Source: JAAYHV01 sp964400515
Lineage (GTDB): Bacteria > Bacillota > Clostridia > Peptostreptococcales > Anaerovoracaceae
DNA length: 64,000 nt
Assembly (NCBI GenBank): GCA_964400515.1
Contig: CAYNTJ010000002.1
Location: 1-64,000 of the forward strand
Direction of reading: 5' to 3'
The notes below the pieces were generated by a model. The model worked only from the letters and a program-made list of their open reading frames with translations. It was not told where the DNA came from and made no database searches. A program made the position numbers and the translations under genes. Numbering within the stretch: the first letter of the stretch is position 1; each line of letters begins with the position of its first letter. Of this stretch, positions 1 to 7,683 are shown piece by piece.

Positions 1-52
1 CATCGCCTTGCCAAGGCGAGGGTCGCGAGTTCGAATCTCGTCTTCCGCTCCA
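1..52 (+). tRNA. tRNA-Gly(GCC), 5' end outside the window
   Basis: The anticodon arm TCGCC-TTGCCAA-GGCGA gives anticodon GCC. A T-arm with GTTCGAAT and an encoded CCA end follow. The 5' acceptor strand and D-arm lie before base 1, so the gene is partial. It is the first visible member of an eleven-tRNA array. Confidence 0.93.
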
Positions 53-57
53 AATAC

Positions 58-131
58 GCGGATGTAGTTCAATGGTAGAACTTCAGCCTTCCAAGCTGAT
101 AGCGTGAGTTCGATTCTCATCATCCGCTCCA
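58..131 (+). tRNA. tRNA-Gly(TCC)
   Basis: The acceptor GCGGATG pairs with CATCCGC. The anticodon arm TCAGC-CTTCCAA-GCTGA gives TCC. The T-loop is GTTCGATT and CCA is encoded. It lies five bases after the GCC isoacceptor, so the two glycine tRNAs are probably co-transcribed. Confidence 0.96.
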
Positions 132-156
132 TAATATTTTTTAATAAATGTATTGT

Positions 157-233
157 GGGCTCATAGCTCAGCTGGATAGAGCAACGGCCTTCTAAGCCGT
201 GTGTCAGGGGTTCGAATCCCTTTGGGCTCACCA
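157..233 (+). tRNA. tRNA-Arg(TCT)
   Basis: The anticodon arm ACGGC-CTTCTAA-GCCGT gives TCT, which reads AGA, an abundant arginine codon in this AT-rich sequence. The acceptor stem GGGCTCA/TGGGCTC needs two G-U pairs. CCA is encoded. Confidence 0.94.
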
Positions 234-256
234 TTTTTTTTAGCAAGACCAGACTA

Positions 257-331
257 TGGGGTATAGCCAAGTGGTAAGGCAACGGACTTTGACTCCGTCA
301 TTCGTAGGTTCGAGTCCTGCTACCCCAGCCA
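257..331 (+). tRNA. tRNA-Gln(TTG)
   Basis: The acceptor TGGGGTA pairs with TACCCCA, with U1-A72 as is usual for glutamine tRNA. The anticodon arm ACGGA-CTTTGAC-TCCGT gives TTG. The T-loop is GTTCGAGT, followed by discriminator G and CCA. Confidence 0.95.
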
Positions 332-335
332 TCAC

Positions 336-411
336 GACCCATTAGCTCAGTCGGCAGAGCACTTGACTTTTAATCAAGGTGTCCGGAGTTCGAATCTCCG
401 ATGGGTCACCA
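336..411 (+). tRNA. tRNA-Lys(TTT)
   Basis: The acceptor GACCCAT pairs with ATGGGTC. The anticodon arm CTTGA-CTTTTAA-TCAAG gives TTT. CCA is encoded. It begins only four bases after the glutamine tRNA. Confidence 0.96.
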
Positions 412-430
412 ATTAATTTTTAAATCAATT

Positions 431-519
<89 letters not shown>

Positions 520-531
520 TAAGCATAGCCT

Positions 532-624
532 GGAGAAGTACTCAAGAGGCTGAAGAGGACGGTTTGCTAAACCGTTAGGGTTCGATTAAGGGCCGCATGG
601 GTTCGAATCCCATCTTCTCCGCCA
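532..624 (+). tRNA. tRNA-Ser(GCT)
   Basis: This is a class II tRNA of 93 bases with a long variable arm. The acceptor GGAGAAG pairs with CTTCTCC. The anticodon arm ACGGT-TTGCTAA-ACCGT gives GCT. Confidence 0.96.
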
Positions 625-628
625 TAAT

Positions 629-704
629 AGGGGCATAGCTCAGTTGGTAGAGCAGTGGTCTCCAAAACCACGTGCCGTGGGTTCAAGTCCTACTGCCCCT
701 GCCA
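629..704 (+). tRNA. tRNA-Trp(CCA)
   Basis: The acceptor AGGGGCA pairs with TGCCCCT. The anticodon arm GTGGT-CTCCAAA-ACCAC gives CCA. Discriminator G and an encoded CCA tail are present. Confidence 0.96.
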
Positions 705-719
705 TATAAAATTTAATAC

Positions 720-796
720 CGGGGTGTAGCGCAGTTTGGTAGCGCAACTGGTTTGGGACCAGTGGGCCGCGGGTTCAAATCCTGCCACCCCGACCA
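720..796 (+). tRNA. tRNA-Pro(TGG)
   Basis: The acceptor CGGGGTG pairs with CACCCCG. The anticodon arm ACTGG-TTTGGGA-CCAGT gives TGG. Discriminator A and CCA are present. Confidence 0.96.
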
Positions 797-807
797 TTTA
801 TTGATGT

Positions 808-884
808 GGGCCATTAGCTCAGTTGGTCAGAGCGTCCGGCTCATAACCGGCAGGTCCTGGGTTCAAGTCCCCGATGGCCCACCA
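808..884 (+). tRNA. tRNA with CAT anticodon (elongator Met, possibly Ile2)
   Basis: The acceptor GGGCCAT pairs with ATGGCCC. The anticodon loop CTCATAA gives CAT. The fully paired first base pair (G1-C72) rules out an initiator-type C1-A72 mismatch. A CAT anticodon could also be a lysidine-modified tRNA-Ile2, and sequence alone does not exclude that. The base of the anticodon stem has a T-C mismatch. Confidence 0.88.
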
Positions 885-901
885 CATAATAAAAAATGTT
901 T

Positions 902-977
902 GCCCAGATAGCTCAGTTGGTAGAGCAAGGGACTGAAAATCCCTGTGTCCTTGGTTCGATTCCGAGTCTGGGCACCA
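902..977 (+). tRNA. tRNA-Phe(GAA)
   Basis: The acceptor GCCCAGA pairs with TCTGGGC. The anticodon arm AGGGA-CTGAAAA-TCCCT gives GAA. CCA is encoded. It is the last tRNA of the array and is followed directly by a terminator. Confidence 0.96.
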
Positions 978-987
978 TTTATTTTTT

Positions 988-1014
988 GAAACGCCTTATG
1001 GCGTTTTTTTATTT
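988..1014 (+). terminator. Rho-independent terminator of the tRNA array
   Basis: The stem AAACGCC / GGCGTTT has a TTAT loop and runs into a T-tract, 11 bases after the tRNA-Phe CCA end. Confidence 0.85.
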
Positions 1015-1104
1015 TAGTATACAACTTGGATTATCGGTAAATTAATTATTAAAAATAACTCAAAGTACTTATGTGAATATATGGGGCTTAAAGCCTTGAA
1101 AAAC

Positions 1105-1133
1105 TTGACATTTAATATATATAATTGTATAAT
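1105..1133 (+). promoter_or_regulatory. Consensus sigma-A promoter for tdk
   Basis: TTGACA (1105-1110), a 17-base spacer and TATAAT (1128-1133) match the consensus at all twelve positions. The start of transcription should fall near 1140, about 30 bases before the tdk ATG. Confidence 0.85.
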
Positions 1134-1171
1134 TAATATGTATAAAATAAAATAAAAAAGGTAAAAAAATA

Positions 1172-1756
1172 ATGGCGCAATTATATTATCGTTACAGCAC
1201 TATGAATGCTGGAAAATCAATAGAATTAATAAAAGTGGCATATAATTACGAAGAGCGGGGTAAAAACGTAATGTGTTTAGTACCATCTGTTGATGATAGA
1301 TATGGGAAAGGCATGATAACCTCCAGGATAGGTATACAAAGAGAAGCATTGGTATGTAATGAAGAAACAAATATCTTAGATCTTTATATAAGAGAAGATG
1401 CCAAGAAAAAGATTGACTGTGTTTTGTTGGACGAATGTCAGTTTTTAAAAAAACATCATGTGCAGGAATTAGTCGAAATAGTAGACAGCTTTGATGTACC
1501 GGTTTTGGCCTATGGCCTTAAAAATGATTTTAAAAACGAACTCTTTGAAGGCTCATATTATATGCTTGTTTATGCGGATAAAATTGAGGAAATAAAAACC
1601 ATCTGTTGGTGCGGTCGCAAAGCCACCATGGTTGCCAGAATAGTAGACGGACAGATTGTAAAACAGGGAGACCAAATTCTGGTTGGGGGAAACGATTTAT
1701 ATGTTTCTTTATGCAGAAAGCACTATAATGACGGTAGACTGGGACCTGATGAATAA
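1172..1756 (+). CDS. tdk: Thymidine kinase
   Basis: Type II thymidine kinase of 194 residues. It phosphorylates thymidine to dTMP with ATP in the salvage pathway. The P-loop MNAGKS is near residues 11-16, the Walker B-type DECQF is near 88-92, and the zinc-binding lasso has a Cys-X-Cys pair (CWCGRKAT) and CRKH. The N-terminus and the CWCG spacing look more like the enterobacterial Tdk subtype than the usual Gram-positive form with a CxxC pair. The ATG has only a weak A-rich ribosome site but sits behind a perfect promoter. The next gene starts about 13 bases after the stop, so the two are probably co-transcribed. Confidence 0.95.
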   Translation: MAQLYYRYSTMNAGKSIELIKVAYNYEERGKNVMCLVPSVDDRYGKGMITSRIGIQREALVCNEETNILDLYIREDAKKKIDCVLLDECQFLKKHHVQELVEIVDSFDVPVLAYGLKNDFKNELFEGSYYMLVYADKIEEIKTICWCGRKATMVARIVDGQIVKQGDQILVGGNDLYVSLCRKHYNDGRLGPDE

Positions 1757-1769
1757 ATAGGTGAAAAAA

Positions 1770-4700
1770 ATGAAAGCAATTATTATTAAAACATCAAGAA
1801 TATCCATAGCGTTGATACTTATTCTATCAATAGTAATAACCTATTCCTTTAGCTATAGTTATGGTGAAATAACAGGTGATTACGGCTATGTAAATGCAAG
1901 TACGGGACTTAATGTGAGAAGCGGTCCCGGTATTAGCTATGCAATAAAAGATAATTTAGATAATAATGCTAAGGTTACAATATATGAGGAAAGATTCACT
2001 TCTTCCACCAGCAGCATAAAATCAAACATTTGGCTCGCAATAGACAGTGATAAAACAAGGTTTATAAGGTCGGATTTTGTGGATGGTATAAATTATGACA
2101 CTATTAAGGCAACGACCACTGCAAGCTTAAATTACAGAGCAGGAGCAGGCTTGGAAATGAGAAGGGTTGGGACCTTCAGTAAAGGTCAATCTATTGACAT
2201 AGTATGCAATGCAAAAGCAAAAAACGGATATTTATGGTATAAGGTCAAGGTGGGAAGTTCATATTATTATGTGTCTTCGAAATATGTAAGTTTAAATCAG
2301 AATAATGAAGAAGATTCCGTTATTGCCGAAACCACCAATGATTCCCTTGTGTTTAATACTGCTTATGTTAATTCAACATTTGGTTTAAACGTCAGAAAAG
2401 GCCCGGGGACGGGTTATTATAAAGTTGGAAGACTGGAAAACAACGAAAAAATCAATGTGTATAGTGAAAAATTTGTTAGTAGCACTAATTACAGTGACAA
2501 ATACATATGGCTGGATATCAGCGGATATAAGAACAAATATGTAAGGGCAGATTATGTAGATAACTATAAATATACGGAAACAAAGGGTACCACAAAATAT
2601 AAATTAAATTACAGAATGGGCGCCGGACTAAGCATGAAATATGCGGGCACTTTTTCCAATGGTGCAAGCATTACTATAGTTGGTAAGGCTTATGACAGTA
2701 AGGGAAACCTTTGGTACAAAGTTAAAGTGGGCACCAAATACTATTATGCTTATGGTAAATATATAACATTAAGCAGTGAAACTTCCGATAGCGGCAGTGA
2801 GGATGACGGATCCGAAGAAAGTGATACTGTAGTAAGCAATGATGTACTTATAAGTAAAGCAAAGGTTAATTCCACGTATGGATTAAATATAAGAAAAGGT
2901 CCCGGAGTAAGCTATGCTACGGCAGGGGTTTTAGGGAATAATGATGATATATTAATCTATGAAGAAAAGTTTGTTACCAGTAGCTACTATGGGAAAAAAT
3001 ACATTTGGTTATCGCTGGATAACAACAATACGAAATATGTAAGAGCAGATTATGTGGATAACGTAATATATAAAACCATATACGGAAAAACAACATCTAG
3101 TTTGAATTACAGAAAAGGTGCAGGTACCAATATGCCTCTTGTGGGAACCTTTAAATCCGGGGAGAGTTTAAATATAGTGGCTAAAGCCAGAAACAAAGCG
3201 AATCAACTCTGGTATAAGGTTAAGGTCGGAAGTAGCTATTACTATGTAAGTGCGGAATATGTAAAGCTCACAGGAACAAGCACTGGAGATTCGGATGTCA
3301 GTGTTCCAAGTAAACCTAATATGACAAATGAAGAGTTTGAAGCATTCATAGAAGAGCAGGGATTTCCTGAGAGTTATAAGGTTGAGCTTAGGAAATTACA
3401 TGAAGAAAATCCTAGTTGGGTATTTTATGCTCAACAGATAGATATTCCGTTTGATACAGTGGTTGATAAGGAAGCCAAAACCGGCAAGTATAGTCCAAGC
3501 TTAATACATAGCATTTACCCTGAGTCATATAAGTCTGTGGCTGATGGGGATTATATATTCGGAAAATATGCTGTTACGCAGATAAAAGGAAGCACTAACA
3601 GTGTATTTATATATAATAACGGTGAAGTTGATATTAATAGTGAAACTTATACATCATCCACAAGTACATCGGAAGGCTACATTTGGCTGGAAATTACTTT
3701 TAATGGTAAAAGAGGCTTTGTAAAGGCTTCGGAAATTTATGGTGAAAGTTATCAAAGTGTTAAAGCCACTGCTAACCACTCCACTAATATTAGAGCCGGC
3801 GCGGGAACTTCAATGACTATTTTAGGTAAATATGAAGTAGGAGATACTGTTGATGTTGTTATGAAAGCAACTGACAGCAACGGACTAAGCTGGTATAAAA
3901 TTAAATACAACGGAGATTATGCGTATGTGTATGCTCCAAATTTTGATTTGCAAAATAGTATAAAGTCAGGCCTAGGTCGCCTTACCAATAAAGGTGAATA
4001 CATTCCTCATGATGCTACCTGCTGGTTTACGGCGGATAGATCTGCAGTGGCATATTATATGGATCCAAGGAATTTCCTTAACTCCGATGATATATACATG
4101 TTTGAGGATCTTTCATTCCATGAAGATTATCAAACGGTGGATCTGATAGATAGGATAATTTCAGGTACTCAATTGGAGAAGAATGGATTCAAAGCTTCTT
4201 GGTTTGTGGAAGCAGGTAAAACCTATGAGGTAAGCCCTGTACATTTAGCTGCCAGAGCCAAGGTGGAAACCGGAGGCGGCACCGGATATGCAATATCGGG
4301 AGTTACATTTACTTATGGAAGCAGTACATACAGTGGTATATATAACCCGTATAATATTGGAGCAACCAGCGGAACAAATCCTGTGGTTAAAGGTTTGTAC
4401 TGGGCAGCAACAGGAACCACATATCAGAGACCTTGGAATGATAAGAAAAAAAGTGTTATGGGTGGAGCACAGTTTATAGCCAGCGGATATATTAATAATA
4501 ATCAGAACTCCATTTACACTCAGAAATTTAATGTTGCCAATGGCCTTAGCAATGTGGCTACTCACCAATATATGACTAATATTACGGCGCCTTTACAGGA
4601 AGCTGCAGCTGTAAAAAAACAATATGAAGGCTTGGGAATTACCGATGAACAATTAACATTCATAATTCCTGTGTATAAAGATATGCCTATGGAAGCAACG

Positions 4701-4991
4701 GAAAAACCTTCTTCAACGGGAAATAATAATTATTATCTAAGTTCTTTGGAGGTAACAGGTTATAACTTTACCGGATCATTTGATAAGGATGTAACGGTAT
4801 ATACGGTTAGCGGAACATTGCCTTTTGGTGTTAACAGTATAAATGTTAAAGCCTTTGCAAACTCTAAGGATGCCATAATAACAGGTAACGGATCAAATAA
4901 TCTTGTTAGTGGTAAAAACATCATAACAATAAAGGTTACTTCATCAAGTGGCAAAATAAAAACTTATAAAATTGTAGTTTACAGAGATTAA
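1770..4991 (+). CDS. Secreted SH3-repeat N-acetylglucosaminidase (cell-wall hydrolase)
   Basis: A protein of about 1,073 residues with an N-terminal signal peptide (basic start, then an Ile/Leu-rich core to about residue 30). Bacterial SH3 repeats follow as pairs near residues 40-180, 200-335 and 365-505, each marked by GLN[VI]R[SK]GPG and NYR.GAG motifs. A diverged fourth pair lies near 590-730. Residues about 800-950 form a glucosaminidase-type catalytic domain (HLAARAKVETGGGTGYA, YNPYNIGA). A C-terminal cadherin-like beta-sandwich (about 985-1073) ends the protein. It is probably an autolysin that cleaves peptidoglycan glycan strands, with the SH3 repeats binding cell wall. A GTG at 1761 in frame could also start it, but the AGGTG element around it fits a ribosome site for the ATG at 1770. 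Confidence 0.88.
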   Translation: MKAIIIKTSRISIALILILSIVITYSFSYSYGEITGDYGYVNASTGLNVRSGPGISYAIKDNLDNNAKVTIYEERFTSSTSSIKSNIWLAIDSDKTRFIRSDFVDGINYDTIKATTTASLNYRAGAGLEMRRVGTFSKGQSIDIVCNAKAKNGYLWYKVKVGSSYYYVSSKYVSLNQNNEEDSVIAETTNDSLVFNTAYVNSTFGLNVRKGPGTGYYKVGRLENNEKINVYSEKFVSSTNYSDKYIWLDISGYKNKYVRADYVDNYKYTETKGTTKYKLNYRMGAGLSMKYAGTFSNGASITIVGKAYDSKGNLWYKVKVGTKYYYAYGKYITLSSETSDSGSEDDGSEESDTVVSNDVLISKAKVNSTYGLNIRKGPGVSYATAGVLGNNDDILIYEEKFVTSSYYGKKYIWLSLDNNNTKYVRADYVDNVIYKTIYGKTTSSLNYRKGAGTNMPLVGTFKSGESLNIVAKARNKANQLWYKVKVGSSYYYVSAEYVKLTGTSTGDSDVSVPSKPNMTNEEFEAFIEEQGFPESYKVELRKLHEENPSWVFYAQQIDIPFDTVVDKEAKTGKYSPSLIHSIYPESYKSVADGDYIFGKYAVTQIKGSTNSVFIYNNGEVDINSETYTSSTSTSEGYIWLEITFNGKRGFVKASEIYGESYQSVKATANHSTNIRAGAGTSMTILGKYEVGDTVDVVMKATDSNGLSWYKIKYNGDYAYVYAPNFDLQNSIKSGLGRLTNKGEYIPHDATCWFTADRSAVAYYMDPRNFLNSDDIYMFEDLSFHEDYQTVDLIDRIISGTQLEKNGFKASWFVEAGKTYEVSPVHLAARAKVETGGGTGYAISGVTFTYGSSTYSGIYNPYNIGATSGTNPVVKGLYWAATGTTYQRPWNDKKKSVMGGAQFIASGYINNNQNSIYTQKFNVANGLSNVATHQYMTNITAPLQEAAAVKKQYEGLGITDEQLTFIIPVYKDMPMEATEKPSSTGNNNYYLSSLEVTGYNFTGSFDKDVTVYTVSGTLPFGVNSINVKAFANSKDAIITGNGSNNLVSGKNIITIKVTSSSGKIKTYKIVVYRD

Positions 4992-5017
4992 AAAAAAGCG
5001 GTTTAACCGCTTTTTTT
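4991..5017. terminator. Bidirectional terminator between convergent genes
   Basis: The 13-base hairpin GCGGTTTAACCGC is flanked by seven A and seven T, so it works on either strand. It starts in the stop codon of the glucosaminidase gene, and it contains the last codons and stop of the minus-strand radical SAM gene. Confidence 0.85.
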
Positions 5018-5890
5018 AATACCTTGATGGGTGTTTCTTGATTCCAATTCGTTATTAATCATATTTAGTATAGTTCTTTTTTTATAGCTCCATTTAGGGG
5101 TTAATAATATGGGCCTGGGAGCATCGGCGCTCAACCTATGTATGGTGATATCTTCAGGAATAATCTCCAACAAATTAATTACCAAATCAACATATTCTTC
5201 TATTGAATCAAAAGACTCGTAGCATGGCATTAATTTAGCTAGACTGGAATTTTTTACAACATTTAGCATATGAAGCTTTATACCAAATACATTATTATTG
5301 CATACATATTTTACAGTATTAAACATGTTCTCCCGGTTTTCTCCCGGAAGGCCAAGTATAACATGAACCACAGCCTTTATATTTCTTTTTCTAAGCTTGA
5401 TAATAGCATCATCAAAATCATCTAAAGTATATTTGAGATTTAAAAATTCCATGGAGGATTTTTTAGTTGTCTGGAGACCTAATTCAACCCACAAAAAATG
5501 ATTATTATTGATTTCAGTCAATAAATCCAAAACCTCATCATCTAAGCAGTCAGGCCTAGTTCCTATTACCAGGCCCTTTATATGAGGATCATTAAGAGCC
5601 TCATAATACTTGCTTTTTAATATCTCCACAGGAGCATACGTATTAGTGTGGTTTTGAAAATATGCCAAATAGTTGGCATCAGGCCATTTGTTTGACAAAA
5701 GTTCTATTTGTTTTGGAATATCTGATGCGAATTCACCTGAACCATTTTCAGAGCAAAATAAACAGCCCCCGTATCCCTTTGTGCCATCTCTGTTGGGGCA
5801 GGTAAATCCACCATCCAATGCTAATTTTATGGTTTTACCACCAAATTCCTTTTTTAAATACTCATTTATTGAATAATAACGCTTTTTCAT
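5003..5890 (-). CDS. TIGR01212-family (YhcC-like) radical SAM protein
   Basis: 295 residues. The radical SAM iron-sulfur motif appears as CPNRDG followed by GCLFC near residues 31-46, and the family hallmark GGKTIKLALDGGFTCPNRDG is present. Family members are widespread and their reaction is not established; some are discussed as tRNA-modifying enzymes. The start is the ATG at 5890 with a weak GAAAG ribosome site. The gene stands alone on the minus strand, converging on the glucosaminidase gene and diverging from queH. Its final four residues (KKSG) are encoded by the terminator hairpin. Confidence 0.88.
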   Translation of the reverse strand: MKKRYYSINEYLKKEFGGKTIKLALDGGFTCPNRDGTKGYGGCLFCSENGSGEFASDIPKQIELLSNKWPDANYLAYFQNHTNTYAPVEILKSKYYEALNDPHIKGLVIGTRPDCLDDEVLDLLTEINNNHFLWVELGLQTTKKSSMEFLNLKYTLDDFDDAIIKLRKRNIKAVVHVILGLPGENRENMFNTVKYVCNNNVFGIKLHMLNVVKNSSLAKLMPCYESFDSIEEYVDLVINLLEIIPEDITIHRLSADAPRPILLTPKWSYKKRTILNMINNELESRNTHQGIKKSG

Positions 5891-5988
5891 ATATTTTACT
5901 TTCTTTTTTCATTATTATATACAAATTCCATTAAACATATGATATAATAATATGCTATAAATGTGAATAGTATTTTGGAGGAATTTTT

Positions 5989-6651
5989 ATGAAAATTATT
6001 ACAGAAGGGCTATACACCGGTAGAAATGAGTTGGAATATAATGCCACCTATTCAAATTTGACGGATGCTAATTTGGAGGCTAACAAACCGAATGTTTTAC
6101 TGCATAGCTGCTGCGGACCTTGCAGTACAGCTGTAATAGAAAGATTAGCCCCTTCTTTTAATATAACAGTGTTCTTCTACAATCCAAATATTACTGATGC
6201 GGATGAATACTATAAAAGAAGAGACAGTCAATTAAAATTTTTGGAAAAATTTAATACGGAGCATCATAAGGAGTATTTTGTGGACTATTTGGAAGGAGAA
6301 TATAATCCTCAGTGTTATCTTAATCTTACTTCCAATATGAAAAATGAACCGGAGGGTGGCCTTAGGTGCAATATATGCTTTAGATTAAGGCTGGAGAGAA
6401 CGGCAGAAGTGGCAAAAGCTTTAGGCAAGGATTGCTTTGCAACGACACTAACTGTTAGCCCGCATAAGAATTATGATGTTATTTCGTCAATAGGTAATAT
6501 AATATCAGAATCATTAAACATACCTTATTTGGATGAGAATTTCAAAAAAAAGGGCGGATTTAAGAGAAGTATAGAATTATCTAAAAAATATAATCTTTAT
6601 AGACAAGATTATTGTGGATGTGATTACTCTAAGAGAAATAAAAATATATAA
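5989..6651 (+). CDS. queH: Epoxyqueuosine reductase QueH
   Basis: 220 residues of the QueH (formerly DUF208) family, which performs the last step of queuosine biosynthesis, epoxyqueuosine to queuosine in tRNA, using an iron-sulfur cluster and a second metal. Visible motifs are HSCCGPCS near residues 38-45, FFYNPNI, RCNICFRLRL near 126-135 and a C-terminal YCGCDYSKR. A strong GGAGGA precedes the ATG. The window also has queA and tgt at 39.8-42.0 kb, so the later steps of Q-tRNA formation are all represented here. Confidence 0.93.
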   Translation: MKIITEGLYTGRNELEYNATYSNLTDANLEANKPNVLLHSCCGPCSTAVIERLAPSFNITVFFYNPNITDADEYYKRRDSQLKFLEKFNTEHHKEYFVDYLEGEYNPQCYLNLTSNMKNEPEGGLRCNICFRLRLERTAEVAKALGKDCFATTLTVSPHKNYDVISSIGNIISESLNIPYLDENFKKKGGFKRSIELSKKYNLYRQDYCGCDYSKRNKNI

Positions 6652-6663
6652 GGGGGAATTATT

Positions 6664-7674
6664 ATGAGTAAAGTTATTAGTCCTAGAGATTACCGGTCAG
6701 AGCTGGGGTTACTGGAGACACAAAGAGGGATCAAGAAGATCAAAGATTATTTTCAACAGGAATTGGCTTATGGCCTTCAATTAAGAAGGGTATCGGCTCC
6801 GCTGTTTGTCTTTCCCGAAACAGGTTTAAATGATAATTTAAACGGTTATGAAAGAAGAGTAGAATTTACTTTGGGGGATTTGGATGAAAAGAAAGTAGAA
6901 GTAGTACAATCCTTGGCAAAATGGAAGAGAATGGCATTGGGTAAGTATGAGATAGAGCCGGGTAACGGAATCTATACTGATATGAACGCAATAAGAAGAG
7001 ATGAGGAACTCGATAATCTACATTCAATATATGTGGACCAATGGGATTGGGAAAAGGTAATAACTAAAGAACAAAGAAACATGGAGTATTTGGAACAAAC
7101 TGTAGTAACAATTTATAATGCTATTAAAAATTTAGGGGATTATGTTAATAGATTATATAGGGATATTCAAACAGAGCTTCCAAATGAGATTAAGTTCATT
7201 ACAACCCAGGAATTAGAAGACAGATGGCCTGACAAAACACCAAAAGAAAGAGAAGACCTAATAACAAAGGAACACGGTGCCGTGTTTATTGAAAAAATAG
7301 GCGGAAAGCTAAAGTCCGGAAATAAGCATGACGGAAGATCGCCGGATTATGATGATTGGGAACTAAACGGTGATATTATTCTTTGGAATGAAGTGTTGGA
7401 TATGGCCTTTGAGATTTCCTCAATGGGAATAAGAGTTGATTCAGCTGCTATGCTGAAGCAGCTAAAAATAGATGGATCTATGGACAGGGCATCTCAAGAT
7501 TTTCATAGGGATGTAATTGACAATGTATTGCCATATTCTATAGGTGGCGGTATAGGCCAGAGCAGACTGTGTATGTATTTCCTAAGGAAGGCCCATATCG
7601 GAGAAGTTCAGGTTTCAGTTTGGCCTGAGAATATGATTGATGAATGCAAGAAGAATAACATACATTTGTTATAA
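6664..7674 (+). CDS. asnA: Aspartate--ammonia ligase (asparagine synthetase A)
   Basis: 336 residues, the usual AsnA length. It makes asparagine from aspartate, ammonia and ATP, and is related to class II aspartyl-tRNA synthetases. Family-typical blocks are LETQRGIKKIKDYFQ, RVSAPLFV, GNGIYTDMNAIRRDE, SIYVDQWDWEK and the C-terminal GGGIGQSRL. It uses free ammonia, which methylamine demethylation can supply. It follows queH by 12 bases with an AAGGGGG ribosome site and is probably in the same transcript. Confidence 0.97.
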   Translation: MSKVISPRDYRSELGLLETQRGIKKIKDYFQQELAYGLQLRRVSAPLFVFPETGLNDNLNGYERRVEFTLGDLDEKKVEVVQSLAKWKRMALGKYEIEPGNGIYTDMNAIRRDEELDNLHSIYVDQWDWEKVITKEQRNMEYLEQTVVTIYNAIKNLGDYVNRLYRDIQTELPNEIKFITTQELEDRWPDKTPKEREDLITKEHGAVFIEKIGGKLKSGNKHDGRSPDYDDWELNGDIILWNEVLDMAFEISSMGIRVDSAAMLKQLKIDGSMDRASQDFHRDVIDNVLPYSIGGGIGQSRLCMYFLRKAHIGEVQVSVWPENMIDECKKNNIHLL

Positions 7675-7683
7675 GGAGTTACT

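Noticed and set aside
4288..4479. Open frames inside the glucosaminidase gene on either strand
   Set aside because: They have no ribosome site or recognisable protein features and lie entirely within a well-supported gene in another frame.
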